DNA of 64,000 bases from Rhodospirillaceae bacterium (GCA_947476695.1 CANJRD010000010.1:62001-126000), one strand, 5' to 3'. Shown: positions 38,377 through 47,220, numbered from the stretch's first letter. Notes: generated from the letters alone by a model not told the origin. A program made the numbers and translations.

Positions 38377-38764
38377 AGACGGGCCAGCGATATTGGCGGA
38401 TTTCGCGGTCGCCCGGAACGGCGTCCCGATTTACGTCCAACTGCGCGACCACTTCGCGACTGCCATCCAGGGCGGACGGATCGGCTCCGGGGATCAGATG
38501 CCGACCATGCGGCAGGTGGCCGTGGCGGTGCGCATCGACATCAACACCGTGCGGCATGCGTATGAGGATCTGGAGCGCGCCGGACTGATTACCTTGGCGC
38601 GCGGCCGTGGCTCATTCGTGGCTGGCGGCGACGTCTCCCCGCCCCTCGCGGCGGTCGATGAACTGGCCCTGCAGATGCTGAAAAGCGCCCGTATCGCCGG
38701 CATCAACCCGATCACCCTCGCCAATCGTGTCGTTGCCCTCGCTCAAACAGAGGAGTCTTCCTGA
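38369..38764 (+). CDS. GntR-family transcriptional regulator (YtrA subfamily)
   Basis: The 131-residue protein has a winged helix-turn-helix at residues ~12-80 (VPIYVQLRDHFATAIQGGRIGSGDQMPTMRQVAVAVRIDINTVRHAYEDLERAGLI). The usual ARGRGSFVA wing follows. The effector domain is only a short helix pair (~88-128), the mark of the YtrA group, which often controls ABC transporter genes. No ABC genes are adjacent; the nearest genes are divergent ilvD and convergent valS. No ribosome site precedes the ATG, which lies inside a palindrome, so translation may be leaderless. Confidence 0.88.
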   Translation: MHTDGPAILADFAVARNGVPIYVQLRDHFATAIQGGRIGSGDQMPTMRQVAVAVRIDINTVRHAYEDLERAGLITLARGRGSFVAGGDVSPPLAAVDELALQMLKSARIAGINPITLANRVVALAQTEESS

Positions 38765-38830
38765 TGCTGCGGAATGCGACGTCCGCGCTCAGGTTCAACC
38801 CGCAATATCGCGAATTCCCACGCGCTCGTA

Positions 38831-41473
38831 TTACCCCAGGCGCGCAAGGGCCTCGGTGAGCTTCACGATTGCTGCTTCGGCGGCGGCCTGACGGTCGCGG
38901 TTTTCCTGCACGACTTCTGGCGGGGCTTTGGCGACGAAGGCTTCGTTCGACATCTTCTTCACCACCTGGGCGATGTTGGCCTGGTGCTGGGCGATCTCCT
39001 TCGACAGGCGATCGCGTTCCTTGTCGAGATCGATGAAGCCGACGACCGCCAGCGCGAACTCGTCTTGCCCCACGAGGATGGTCACCTGACCTCCGGTCTC
39101 TTTCACCAGCGTCGTGTGGGACATGGTCTCGATCAAGGCGGCGTAGCGTTCGATCCACTGCGCACGGTTTGACGCGCTTTGCGCCCGCACATGCAGCGGC
39201 AGTTTCGCCGACGGCGGAATGTTCATTTCGCTGCGGATCGAGCGCACGGCGGAAATCAGATCGACCAGCCAGTCGATTTCGATTTCAGCCTCGGGCGCGC
39301 TCAAGCCTTCAAGCTTCGGCCACGGCGCATTGATGAGGGTGTAAGGGCGCGTCTGGTTGGCGCTGGCCGCGAGCTTGTCCCACAACTCCTGGGTCACGAA
39401 CGGGATCATCGGCTGCGCGATGATCAGAATCTGATCGATCACCCAAGCGGTGGTCGCACGGGTCTCGGCCTTCAGCGCTTCGTCGCTGCCGAGGAAGACA
39501 GGTTTGGTGAATTCCAGATACCAGTCGCAGAACGTGTTCCAGGTGAAGCGATACAGGCCATCGGCGGTATCGTTGAAGCGATAGGCTTCGATGGCACTGG
39601 AAACCGTCTTCGCCGCGTCGGCCACCTTGGCGACGATCCATTTGTTCAGCGTGCCTTTCACGCTGCGCGGATCGAAGCCCGGCACCGGCATGCAGCCGTT
39701 CATCTGGCAGAAGCGCGAGGCGTTCCAGATTTTGGTGATGAAGTTGCGATAGCCGGCGATGCGGCCCTCGGACAGCTTGATGTCGCGCCCCTGCGCGGCC
39801 ATCGCGGTGAGTGTGAATCGCACGGCATCGGTGCCGTAGCTGTTGCACAGGTCCAGCGGGTCCAGGACGTTGCCCTTGGACTTGGACATCTTCTGGCCCT
39901 TCTCGTCGCGGACCAGCGCGTGGATGTAGACATCCTTGAAGGGCACGTCCTTCATGAAGTGCATGCCCATCATCATCATGCGGGCGACCCAGAAGAAGAT
40001 GATGTCGAAGCCGGTGACCAGCACGTCGCCCGGATAGTAGCGATCGAGTTCCGCTGTCTTCTCCGGCCAGCCGAGCGTCGAGAACGGCCACAGGGCCGAC
40101 GAGAACCACGTATCGAGCACGTCGGAATCGCGCGTCAGCACGGTCTCTTTGCCGTAGTGCTTGATCGCCATGTCTTGCGCTTCGGCTGCGTCATAAGCGA
40201 CGAAGATTTCGCCGTCATGGCCGAACCATGCGGGAATCTGATGCCCCCACCACAGCTGACGCGAGATGCACCACGGCTGGATGTTGCGCATCCACTCGAA
40301 GTAGGTGTTCTCCCAGCTCTTGGGCACGAAGCGCGTGCGGCCATCTTCCACCGCCTTGATGCACGGCGCGGCCAAGGTCGCGGCGTCGCAGTACCATTGA
40401 TCCGTCAGCCACGGCTCGATGACCACGCCGGAGCGGTCGCCGTAAGGCACCGTCATTGCGTTAGTCTCGACCTTCTCGAGCAGGCCGAGTGCTTCCATCT
40501 CGGCGACGATCTTGTCGCGCGCCTTGAAGCGTTCGACGCCCTGGTACGCGGCCGGCGCGTTTTCGTTCAGGTTGCCGTCACGATCCAGCACATTGATCAT
40601 CGGCAGGCCATGGCGCTTGCCGACGGCAAAATCGTTGAAGTCGTGCGCCGGGGTGATCTTCACCGCGCCGGTCCCCTTTTCCGGGTCGGCGTATTCGTCC
40701 GGGACGATCGGAATACGGCGGCCGGTGATCGGCAGGATCACGAACTTGCCGACGAGGTCCGTGTAACGCGCATCGTCCGGATGCACCGCCACCGCGGTGT
40801 CGCCCAGCATCGTTTCGGGACGCGTGGTGCCGACGGTGATGAACTCACCCTCGCGGCCTTCGATGGGATACTTGAAGTACCACATCTTGCCTTTCATCTC
40901 GCGGTTCTCGACTTCCAGGTCGGAGATCGCAGTGTGCAGCTTCGAGTCCCAGTTCACGAGGCGCTTGTCGCGATAGATCAGCTCTTGGCGATAGAGCTCG
41001 ACGAAGACTTTCACGACAGCCTTCGACAGCCCCTCATCCATCGTGAAGCGCTCGCGCGCCCAATCGGGCGACGCGCCGAGACGACGCAGCTGATGCGTGA
41101 TCGTGCCGCCGGATTGTTCTTTCCATGCCCAGACGCGCGCGATGAAGTTCTCGCGGCCCAGTTCCTGACGCGTGGTGCCGGACTGCGCCAGCTGACGCTC
41201 CACCACCATCTGCGTGGCGATGCCGGCATGGTCCGTACCCGGCTGCCATAGGGCATCGCGGCCGACCATGCGGTGATAGCGGATGAGGATGTCTTGCAGC
41301 GTGAAGGTCAGCGCGTGACCGATATGCAGGCTGCCCGTCACGTTGGGCGGCGGCATCATGATCGTATAGGGCTTCTTGTCCGAGCCCGGCCGCGCGGCGA
41401 AATCGCCGGCGCGCTCCCAAGCGGCGTATAGCGCCTCTTCCACTTCGGCGGGATTGTAGGTTTTGTCGAGCAT
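38831..41473 (-). CDS. valS: Valyl-tRNA synthetase
   Basis: This class I synthetase charges tRNA-Val and edits threonyl errors. The ATG at 41471-41473 (MLDKTYNPAEVEEALYAAW) gives 880 residues. The HIGH motif is PPPNVTGSLHIGHAL and the KMSKS motif is KMSKSKGNVLDPLD. The CP1 editing domain and a C-terminal coiled-coil arm (FIDLDKERDRLSKEIAQHQANIAQV) are intact. The open frame upstream to 41641 is noise. The valS-popZ-tolC neighbourhood is conserved in Caulobacter-like bacteria; here a Vgb-like gene lies between valS and popZ on the other strand. Confidence 0.97.
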   Translation of the reverse strand: MLDKTYNPAEVEEALYAAWERAGDFAARPGSDKKPYTIMMPPPNVTGSLHIGHALTFTLQDILIRYHRMVGRDALWQPGTDHAGIATQMVVERQLAQSGTTRQELGRENFIARVWAWKEQSGGTITHQLRRLGASPDWARERFTMDEGLSKAVVKVFVELYRQELIYRDKRLVNWDSKLHTAISDLEVENREMKGKMWYFKYPIEGREGEFITVGTTRPETMLGDTAVAVHPDDARYTDLVGKFVILPITGRRIPIVPDEYADPEKGTGAVKITPAHDFNDFAVGKRHGLPMINVLDRDGNLNENAPAAYQGVERFKARDKIVAEMEALGLLEKVETNAMTVPYGDRSGVVIEPWLTDQWYCDAATLAAPCIKAVEDGRTRFVPKSWENTYFEWMRNIQPWCISRQLWWGHQIPAWFGHDGEIFVAYDAAEAQDMAIKHYGKETVLTRDSDVLDTWFSSALWPFSTLGWPEKTAELDRYYPGDVLVTGFDIIFFWVARMMMMGMHFMKDVPFKDVYIHALVRDEKGQKMSKSKGNVLDPLDLCNSYGTDAVRFTLTAMAAQGRDIKLSEGRIAGYRNFITKIWNASRFCQMNGCMPVPGFDPRSVKGTLNKWIVAKVADAAKTVSSAIEAYRFNDTADGLYRFTWNTFCDWYLEFTKPVFLGSDEALKAETRATTAWVIDQILIIAQPMIPFVTQELWDKLAASANQTRPYTLINAPWPKLEGLSAPEAEIEIDWLVDLISAVRSIRSEMNIPPSAKLPLHVRAQSASNRAQWIERYAALIETMSHTTLVKETGGQVTILVGQDEFALAVVGFIDLDKERDRLSKEIAQHQANIAQVVKKMSNEAFVAKAPPEVVQENRDRQAAAEAAIVKLTEALARLG

Positions 41474-41630
41474 GGGAAATGAACCAAAACGGAGCCGGAA
41501 GCAGGGTTTAACCGCGCTCGCCGCCCCGCGCAACCGGCCCCGTCCCGCCCGATGGGACATAGCCGCCGCTTTCCTTTGTCTGGCACCCTGGCTGGGGTGA
41601 GTATCGCCGCCGGTCTGGGGAGGCTGAACC

Positions 41631-43037
41631 ATGATTCGCAAGGTGTGCCTTTTGGGCGCCGCTTGGCTCGCCCTAGCGACGCCCGCGCGCGCCCAGGAAA
41701 CGAAGGTCTACGAATTGCCGCCGGGGACCTTCGTGCAGAACGTCGCCCAGGCGCCGGACGGTAAGCTGTGGCTCGCGGCCCAGCGACCCGGCGCCCTTGG
41801 CGTGCTCGACCCAAAAACTGGCCAGACGCGCTTCGTCCCGCTTGGCGAGAAAGCCGCGCCGATCATCGTCGCCGTCGGCAAGGACGGGAATGCCTATCTG
41901 ACCGACCTCGGCCAGAACGCCATCGTCCGTGTCGACGCCAAGACCGATGCCGTGAAGATTTTCCCCGTCCCGCAAGACGGCGGACAGGCGGCGGTCAATT
42001 CTCTCGCGTTCGATCATGACGGCCTGCTGTGGTTCACGGCGCGCGGTGCGACCGACATTTATGGCCGCCTCGATGTCGCCACCGGCGAGATGAAAATCTG
42101 GCGCGGGGATCAAGGCCGCGCCTCGCAGGGCATCGCCGTCACACCGAACAACGAGGTTTGGTACGTCTCGGTCGTCGGCAGCTACATCGCGCGCATCGAC
42201 CGCGCAACCGCTACGGCCAACATCGTCAAGACAACACAGCCCGCTGTCGAGCCGCATGGCATCTGGTCCGATAGCAAAGGCAATCTTTGGGTCGACCTGC
42301 ATAATTCCGGCGTGCTTGCGCGCTATGCGCCCAAGACCGGCAAATGGTCGAACTGGCGCCTGCCGGGCGGCAAGCCGCCGCATGCCTTCGGTGTGTTCGT
42401 CGACGACAAGGATCTCGTCTGGGTGGTGCAGTCGACCGGCAACGCGGTCTATGCCTTCGATCCCAAGTCTGAGAAGTTCGTCGCACAAATTCCCGGCAGC
42501 AACCCGAACGCGAACGTGCGCCGCATCACGGGCGGTCGCGGCGAGGTCTGGGTTCCGGAGGCGAGTGCATCGCGGCTGGTGGTGGTGAAGACCACCGGGT
42601 TGAAAGCGCCCCGCAGCGCCGTGAACACCAATCTCGACGCGCAAGATGTCGTACTCAAGGCTGGCGGCTGGGCGGTGCGCAAGACGCCGGACGGCATGAC
42701 CGGCAAGAAAAGCTGCACCGGCTTTCATCGCGACGACTATCAAGTTCTGCTGACCGACGACATGCTGTTCATCAATCAAGCCAAGAATGGCGGTCTTAAA
42801 GAGTACTCGCTTCGGTATGACGAAGAACCGGCAGGCACGCCGCGCGCCGCCACATCGCGCGAGGAACTGTTGGCGGGCGCGACCCTCGGCGGCGCGGACC
42901 TTACGCGGGCCTTGGCGTCGAAACGCTTGCGCCTGCATATCGCCGCCGCCAATGGCGGGGTCACGGATGAGGACATCGACGTCACCGGCATCAAGGCCGC
43001 GCACGACATGATCCTCGGCGGCAAGGACTGCCACTAG
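41631..43037 (+). CDS. Secreted Vgb/streptogramin-lyase-like beta-propeller protein
   Basis: The 468-residue protein has a signal peptide (MIRKVCLLGAAWLALATPARAQ). Six or seven propeller blades follow (~residues 25-325), with repeats such as FVQNVAQAPDGKLWLAAQRPGALGVLDPKTGQ and GIWSDSKGNLWVDLHNSGVLARYAPKTGKW. A separate C-terminal domain (~335-468) has two Cys (SCTGF and KDC) probably bridged. The fold is that of virginiamycin B lyase, but most family members act on unknown ligands and antibiotic cleavage is not implied. It lies alone on +, divergent from valS, and ends at a two-way terminator. Confidence 0.85.
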   Translation: MIRKVCLLGAAWLALATPARAQETKVYELPPGTFVQNVAQAPDGKLWLAAQRPGALGVLDPKTGQTRFVPLGEKAAPIIVAVGKDGNAYLTDLGQNAIVRVDAKTDAVKIFPVPQDGGQAAVNSLAFDHDGLLWFTARGATDIYGRLDVATGEMKIWRGDQGRASQGIAVTPNNEVWYVSVVGSYIARIDRATATANIVKTTQPAVEPHGIWSDSKGNLWVDLHNSGVLARYAPKTGKWSNWRLPGGKPPHAFGVFVDDKDLVWVVQSTGNAVYAFDPKSEKFVAQIPGSNPNANVRRITGGRGEVWVPEASASRLVVVKTTGLKAPRSAVNTNLDAQDVVLKAGGWAVRKTPDGMTGKKSCTGFHRDDYQVLLTDDMLFINQAKNGGLKEYSLRYDEEPAGTPRAATSREELLAGATLGGADLTRALASKRLRLHIAAANGGVTDEDIDVTGIKAAHDMILGGKDCH

Positions 43038-43048
43038 CGCGAAAACAA

Positions 43049-43080
43049 AAAGCCCCGGCGTCGTGGGACACCGGGGCTTT
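43049..43080. terminator. Bidirectional terminator between the Vgb-like gene and popZ
   Basis: AAAGCCCCGG and CCGGGGCTTT form a perfect ten-base-pair stem around a 12-base loop, with A's before and T's after. It lies between two convergent stops (43037 and 43100) and can end both transcripts. Confidence 0.9.
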
Positions 43081-43099
43081 GTCGTGACTCCTTCCGAAG

Positions 43100-43762
43100 C
43101 TACAGGCGCTCGGAACGGCTCACGATACGTTCGATTTCCTGCTTCACGATGCGCTCGACCATGTACGGCAGATTGGTGTCGAGCCAATGTTTCAGGATCG
43201 GCGTGCAGATTTCACGCACCAGCTGTTCAATCGTAATTCCCTGGTTGCCGAGCGACAGCGCGCGCTCACGCGCGACCGCTTGCGCAAGACCTGCGATCGA
43301 CGCGCTGGAGGCGTCGGCCACTGGATCGGCAACGAGGTGATGGCCGTAGGGCTGCTGCTGATAACCCTGCGGCGGATACATCGGCTGCTCAGGCGCGTAG
43401 TTCTGTTCAGGCTGAGCGTACATCTCGCCGGTGAGCTGCAACGGCTCCGGTTCGACGTTCATCGACGGATCGTAGACCGGCTCCGGCTCCGGATCGGCGT
43501 CGAAGATTGAATCGGTGTGTTCTTCTTCCGGCTCCGGCTCGGTGGCGAACACCGGCGTCGGCTCACGCTCCTCTTCGACCGGCGGCGGAGGCGGCGGTGG
43601 TGGTGGCGGAGGGGGCGGCGGAGGTGGTGGTGGCGGAGGTGGCGGCGGCGGCGGCGCAGCCGCTGCCGGGGGCGGAGCCGCGGGGGCTTCGTCCTCAGAC
43701 AGAATTTTACGGATGGAGGCGAGAATGTCCTCCATCGATGGTTCTTGACCGTCCGCGCTCAT
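43100..43762 (-). CDS. popZ: Polar organising protein PopZ (DUF2497)
   Basis: PopZ forms a matrix at the cell pole that anchors ParB-parS and recruits cell-cycle regulators. The 220-residue protein has the short N-terminal helix MEDILASIRKILSEDE and an Ala/Pro tract with about 25 consecutive Pro. An acidic Pro/Glu-rich disordered region (~65-140) and the C-terminal oligomer-forming helices (ITIEQLVREICTPILKHWLDTNLPYMVERIVKQEIERIVSR) follow. This three-part layout defines PopZ. It lies downstream of tolC on the same strand and beyond the terminator from valS, as in other alphaproteobacteria. Confidence 0.93.
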   Translation of the reverse strand: MSADGQEPSMEDILASIRKILSEDEAPAAPPPAAAAPPPPPPPPPPPPPPPPPPPPPPPPPVEEEREPTPVFATEPEPEEEHTDSIFDADPEPEPVYDPSMNVEPEPLQLTGEMYAQPEQNYAPEQPMYPPQGYQQQPYGHHLVADPVADASSASIAGLAQAVARERALSLGNQGITIEQLVREICTPILKHWLDTNLPYMVERIVKQEIERIVSRSERL

Positions 43763-43842
43763 CGCAATGCCACTCCCGCCGCTCGTTTAGCAGCTGATCA
43801 TTCGTGACACTACGTGAAGAAGTTAAAGAATTCCATAAGAGT

Positions 43843-43866
43843 ACCAGCACCTTGTGAGGTGTTGGT
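43843..43866 (-). terminator. Hairpin after tolC, possible weak terminator or processing site
   Basis: In the minus-strand message ACCAACACCT-CACA-AGGTGCTGGT forms a ten-base-pair stem with one G-U pair. It lies 35 bases beyond the tolC stop and 81 bases before the popZ start. No run of T's follows, so it may set 3' ends or partly separate tolC from popZ expression. Confidence 0.5.
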
Positions 43867-43900
43867 CCCTTTGGCTCGTTAACGATTATGAGTAGACCGC

Positions 43901-45361
43901 TTAACGGCGGCGGTTCGCCAGGTCGGCGGCCGTCTCCGAATTAGTGCCGATCCACTGCCCGCGCACGTCATCGTAGTGGTGGGCCGGGTCATACAGCTTA
44001 ACGCCCAGGCCAAGGTCCCCTGCCGACAATTTGCCCATCGAAGCAAGCAGCTGGAACGATGCGACCAGCTGATCGTGCTGGGTACGGACAAGCGTAACAC
44101 GCGAATTCAGCAGCGCCTGCTCGGCGTTCAGAACGTCGAGCACGGTGCGCGAACCGACTTCGGCCTCGCGCTGTACGCCTTCCAGCGAGATCTCGTTGGC
44201 CGAGATGGCAGACGCGATCGAGCTCAAGCTGGCCGTTTGCGCAGACAGCGACTCAAACGAGGTCACCGCCGACGTCCGCGCATCGAGGCGCGCTTGATCG
44301 GCGAGCAGCATGAACTGCCCGTAGACGTCCTTCGCCTGACGAAGACGTGCCCATTCCGCGCCCTGTTGGTACAGCGGCACGCTGACCTGCGCGCCACCCG
44401 CCCAAATACGCGTTTCCGCGCCCGGGATCGTGGTGTTCCAAGTCTTGGAATATTGGCCGATCAGGTTGGCCTGCGGCAGCAGGTCGCCCTCGACCACCTT
44501 GATATTGTCTTTCTGCGCGCGCGCCGAGAAATCGCTCGCGACATAGTTCGGATTGTCGTTGATCGCGACTTCGACCGCTTCGTTCAGTGTCTTGGGCAGC
44601 TTTTCGGGCAGCGACGGCGACACGAGAGCTTCGGGAGGCTTGCCCACGACATTCTCATAAGCGGCGCGCGCACGGCGAAGATCGCCCTCGCCCTGCACCA
44701 AGGCTGCCTTGGCGGCTTCGAGGCTGGCCTGCGATTGCGCGACGTCGGTGCGCGTGATTTCACCAACGCGGAAACGATCGTTGGTGGCTTCGAGGTTCCG
44801 GCTGAGGACCTGCACGTTGCTGCGCTGAAGCTCGACGACCGCCGTGAACTGAACCACGTCGAAGTACGCCGTCGCGACCTGCAGCATGACCGTGGCTTCG
44901 GTCTGCTCAAGACGCGCGCGTTGCGCCTGGACCTGGTTCTTGGCCGCGGAAGTGCCGGCAACAGTCTTGAGTCCGCGGAACACCGGCTGCGTGATCTGCG
45001 CCTGCACCTGCTCAGCGGTACGGTAGACGGTACCCAGCGCGAAAGCCGAGGTCGTCGGCCCGGCCACCACGCCCGGATTGAAGGACATCGAGTTCTGACG
45101 AATGATGCTGCCGTTGACGGTCAGCGACGGGCGCCAGCCAGAGACCGCGATGGCAACGCCTTCATCGGTCGCGCGCAACTGAGCGCGCGCTGCTTTCAGG
45201 TTCGGATTATTGTCGTACGCTTGCGCCAAGGCTTCCATCAACGTCTCGGCGGACGCTTGCGCGATCGGCGCGACCGCCAGGGCCAGCGCAACACCGCACA
45301 TCAACGCATTCTTGCCAAAACGGAACGGGCGCGCAGACGCGCCAGCCCTTACTCGTGCCAT
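43901..45361 (-). CDS. tolC: TolC-family outer membrane efflux protein
   Basis: TolC trimers form the outer channel of type I secretion and drug efflux systems. The ATG at 45361 has AAGGGG seven bases upstream and gives 486 residues with a signal peptide (MCGVALALAVAPIAQASA). Two repeats of long helices and short strands follow, e.g. TLMEALAQAYDNNPNLKAARAQLRATDEGV and VGSRTVLDVLNAEQALLNSRVTLVRTQHDQLVASFQLLASMGKL. No inner-membrane partner genes are adjacent. It lies between a Pcm paralogue and popZ, an arrangement shared with Caulobacter. Confidence 0.94.
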   Translation of the reverse strand: MARVRAGASARPFRFGKNALMCGVALALAVAPIAQASAETLMEALAQAYDNNPNLKAARAQLRATDEGVAIAVSGWRPSLTVNGSIIRQNSMSFNPGVVAGPTTSAFALGTVYRTAEQVQAQITQPVFRGLKTVAGTSAAKNQVQAQRARLEQTEATVMLQVATAYFDVVQFTAVVELQRSNVQVLSRNLEATNDRFRVGEITRTDVAQSQASLEAAKAALVQGEGDLRRARAAYENVVGKPPEALVSPSLPEKLPKTLNEAVEVAINDNPNYVASDFSARAQKDNIKVVEGDLLPQANLIGQYSKTWNTTIPGAETRIWAGGAQVSVPLYQQGAEWARLRQAKDVYGQFMLLADQARLDARTSAVTSFESLSAQTASLSSIASAISANEISLEGVQREAEVGSRTVLDVLNAEQALLNSRVTLVRTQHDQLVASFQLLASMGKLSAGDLGLGVKLYDPAHHYDDVRGQWIGTNSETAADLANRRR

Positions 45362-45563
45362 CTGAGACCCCTTGCCTAGTAGCTTGTGGATAGTGCTATC
45401 CGAAGGTGTTGTGTAACGCGAGCAAAATCCTATGGCTTTTACCGCAGGGGATTAACGGATTTTGCTTGTCTGCCCTGCTCGGATCGAAGGTCTCGATGCG
45501 CCTAGGTCAGCACACCACTCCCCTAGGAGCAAAGCCGTCAAAAAAACGGACGCGGACGTCCGC

Positions 45564-46211
45564 TTAGAAGACGAACGCCGGCGCGCGGGTGAACTCCGGC
45601 AGGACCGGGGTCATCGCGTCAAAGTCTTCGCGCCGGCTGAAGGCTGCGCCGCTACGCACCACCAACGTCGCACGCCCGACCGACCCGTTGCGAACGACCG
45701 CAACAAGGCGGCCGCCGTCGGCCAGCTGCGACAGGATCGCCTCGGGAATCTCTTCAACAGCCCCATCAATGATGATGACATCGAACGCGCCCTCGTCCGG
45801 GGCGCCGCGTTTCACGTCGCCAACCACGGCTTTGACCGCGGCATTGATCTCGCTGCAGGTGCCACGCGCCTGCGCGGAGAGCGTGGCATCGCTTTCGACG
45901 GACACAACCTTGACCACCGCATTGGCCAGCACCGCCGCCGTATAGCCGGTGCCCGACGCAACGACGAGCGCCTTATCGTTCGGCTCTAGATCGGCCAACT
46001 GCAGCAGACGTGCCAGCACGGCCGGCTCCATCAAATAACGGCCGCGGCCGACCTGGATGCTTCCATCCACATAGGCAACTTCGCGCATCGCCGCCGGCAC
46101 GAATTTCTCGCGCGGCACGGCCTCGATCGCGGCGATCACCAAAGTATCGGTGACCGGAATGGTGCGGATCTGGCTCGCGACCATATTGCGGCGAGCGGCA
46201 GCGAAATCCAT
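45564..46211 (-). CDS. Divergent protein-L-isoaspartate methyltransferase paralogue
   Basis: The ATG at 46209-46211 gives 215 residues related to Pcm: MVASQIRTIPVTDTLVIAAIEAVPREKFVP. An AdoMet-fold loop (ALVVASGTGYTAAVLANAV) and IIIDGAVEEIPEAILSQLADGGRLVAVV follow. The substrate block QTISQP of true Pcm is replaced by GRGRYLMEP, and the AdoMet loop GTGSGY is shortened to SGTGY. A different substrate or a structural role is therefore likely. The same paralogue lies upstream of tolC in many alphaproteobacteria. A 202-base gap separates it from tolC. Confidence 0.85.
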   Translation of the reverse strand: MDFAAARRNMVASQIRTIPVTDTLVIAAIEAVPREKFVPAAMREVAYVDGSIQVGRGRYLMEPAVLARLLQLADLEPNDKALVVASGTGYTAAVLANAVVKVVSVESDATLSAQARGTCSEINAAVKAVVGDVKRGAPDEGAFDVIIIDGAVEEIPEAILSQLADGGRLVAVVRNGSVGRATLVVRSGAAFSRREDFDAMTPVLPEFTRAPAFVF

Positions 46212-46338
46212 GGTGGAAACCCCGAAAACAAGCGCGGTTAGGCGCCCCACACGCCGACCGCAAATACATGCCTCGCTTATACTTCTTCGGCTCAGCCGAG
46301 ACAACGCCACGACCTGTCACAAACACTACGGTTCGCGG

Positions 46339-46367
46339 TTGACCCTGGAAAGTCACCCCTCTATATA
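46339..46367 (+). promoter_or_regulatory. Sigma70-type promoter for the tRNA-Cys/tRNA-Asn pair
   Basis: TTGACC at 46339-46344 and TATATA at 46362-46367 are 17 bases apart, close to the housekeeping consensus and unusual in this GC-rich sequence. The expected start, near 46374, gives a leader of about 40 bases before tRNA-Cys. It is divergent from the Pcm-paralogue gene. Confidence 0.8.
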
Positions 46368-46414
46368 ACCGTGCCCTTTGGTCAGCGGCCTTGCGCCGCT
46401 GAGGCCAAGGTCGG

Positions 46415-46488
46415 GGCCGAGTGGCAGAGTGGCCATGCAGAGGACTGCAAATCCTCGTACGTCGGTTCGATTCCGGCCTCGGCCTCCA
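46415..46488 (+). tRNA. tRNA-Cys (anticodon GCA)
   Basis: The acceptor stem GGCCGAG pairs with CTCGGCC; the discriminator is T and the CCA end is encoded. The anticodon arm GAGGA-CTGCAAA-TCCTC shows GCA. The T arm GGTTCGATTCC is normal. The next tRNA follows after ten bases, so both come from one primary transcript. Confidence 0.96.
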
Positions 46489-46498
46489 ATACGCCTGT

Positions 46499-46573
46499 TC
46501 CGGCGTAGCTCAATGGTAGAGCACCCGACTGTTAATCGGGTGGTTACAGGTTCGAGTCCTGTCGCCGGAGCCA
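46499..46573 (+). tRNA. tRNA-Asn (anticodon GTT)
   Basis: The acceptor stem TCCGGCG pairs with CGCCGGA; the discriminator is G and CCA is encoded. The anticodon arm CCCGA-CTGTTAA-TCGGG shows GTT, and the T arm has GGTTCGAGTCC. It is second of the two-tRNA transcript and is followed by a terminator. Confidence 0.96.
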
Positions 46574-46604
46574 TTTTCGCTGTGAAAGCGAACATGAGAA
46601 GAAT

Positions 46605-46631
46605 AAGGGCCCCACACGGGGCCCTTTTCTT
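46605..46631 (+). terminator. Rho-independent terminator after tRNA-Asn
   Basis: AAGGGCCCC-ACAC-GGGGCCCTT is a perfect nine-base-pair stem followed by TTCTTTT. It ends the tRNA transcript and also faces the end of the convergent FMN reductase gene. Confidence 0.92.
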
Positions 46632-46665
46632 TTAGTCACGACTGACGTGGAAAAGCAGGCTGCGG

Positions 46666-47220
46666 CTAGCTCGCGAACTTCGCGACCCAGGCCGCGTAAG
46701 CCGCAATGAATTTCTGCAGGAACTCGCGCGTGCCCGCGTTGGCGATCTCGCCCTTGTCATCGAACAGCTTGCCGGCGGCGCCTATGTACGCCTCGGGCTG
46801 TTGCAGGACCGGCATGTCGAGAAACACCAGCGACTGGCGCAGATGGTGGTTCGCACCGAAGCCGCCGACCGCACCCGGCGAAAGAGTCACCACGGCCGCG
46901 GGCTTGCCGTTCCAGACGCTCGATCCATAAGGACGCGAGCCAACATCGATCGCATTCTTCAAGGCCGCGGGCACCGAGCGATTGTATTCCGGTGTCACGA
47001 ACAGGACGCCAGCCTTGGACTTTACGGCCTCACGAAAGCGCGCCCAAGCTTCCGGCGGCGACGTCGTTTCGGAGTCTTCGTTGTAAAGCGCCAGATCGCC
47101 GATCTCGACGATCTCGAGTTTCAGCGAGGCCGGTGCGAGCGCGGCGAGCGCGTGGACCATCTTGCGATTCAGGGAGTCCTTACGAAGGCTGCCAACGATG
47201 ACGGCGATGCTATGCGGCAC
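46666..47220 (-). CDS. NADPH-dependent FMN reductase (ChrR/YieF type)
   Basis: The 184-residue flavodoxin-fold enzyme passes electrons from NAD(P)H through FMN to quinones, chromate or azo compounds. The FMN-phosphate loop is IVGSLRKDSLNRK near the start. The signature TPEYNRSVPAALKNAIDVGSRP lies mid-way, and the third FMN contact is LSPGAVGGFGANHHLRQSL. It should be cytoplasmic and act against quinone or electrophile stress. Monocistronic on the minus strand, convergent with the tRNAs. Confidence 0.93.
   Translation of the reverse strand: MPHSIAVIVGSLRKDSLNRKMVHALAALAPASLKLEIVEIGDLALYNEDSETTSPPEAWARFREAVKSKAGVLFVTPEYNRSVPAALKNAIDVGSRPYGSSVWNGKPAAVVTLSPGAVGGFGANHHLRQSLVFLDMPVLQQPEAYIGAAGKLFDDKGEIANAGTREFLQKFIAAYAAWVAKFAS

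Noticed and set aside
41631-43037. Antibiotic-resistance call for the Vgb-like protein
   Set aside because: The propeller fold is shared by many proteins with no lyase activity, and there is an additional C-terminal domain; no resistance claim is justified.
43507-43807. Gly-rich and Arg-rich frames opposite popZ
   Set aside because: They are complements of the proline-codon run and have no independent start signals.
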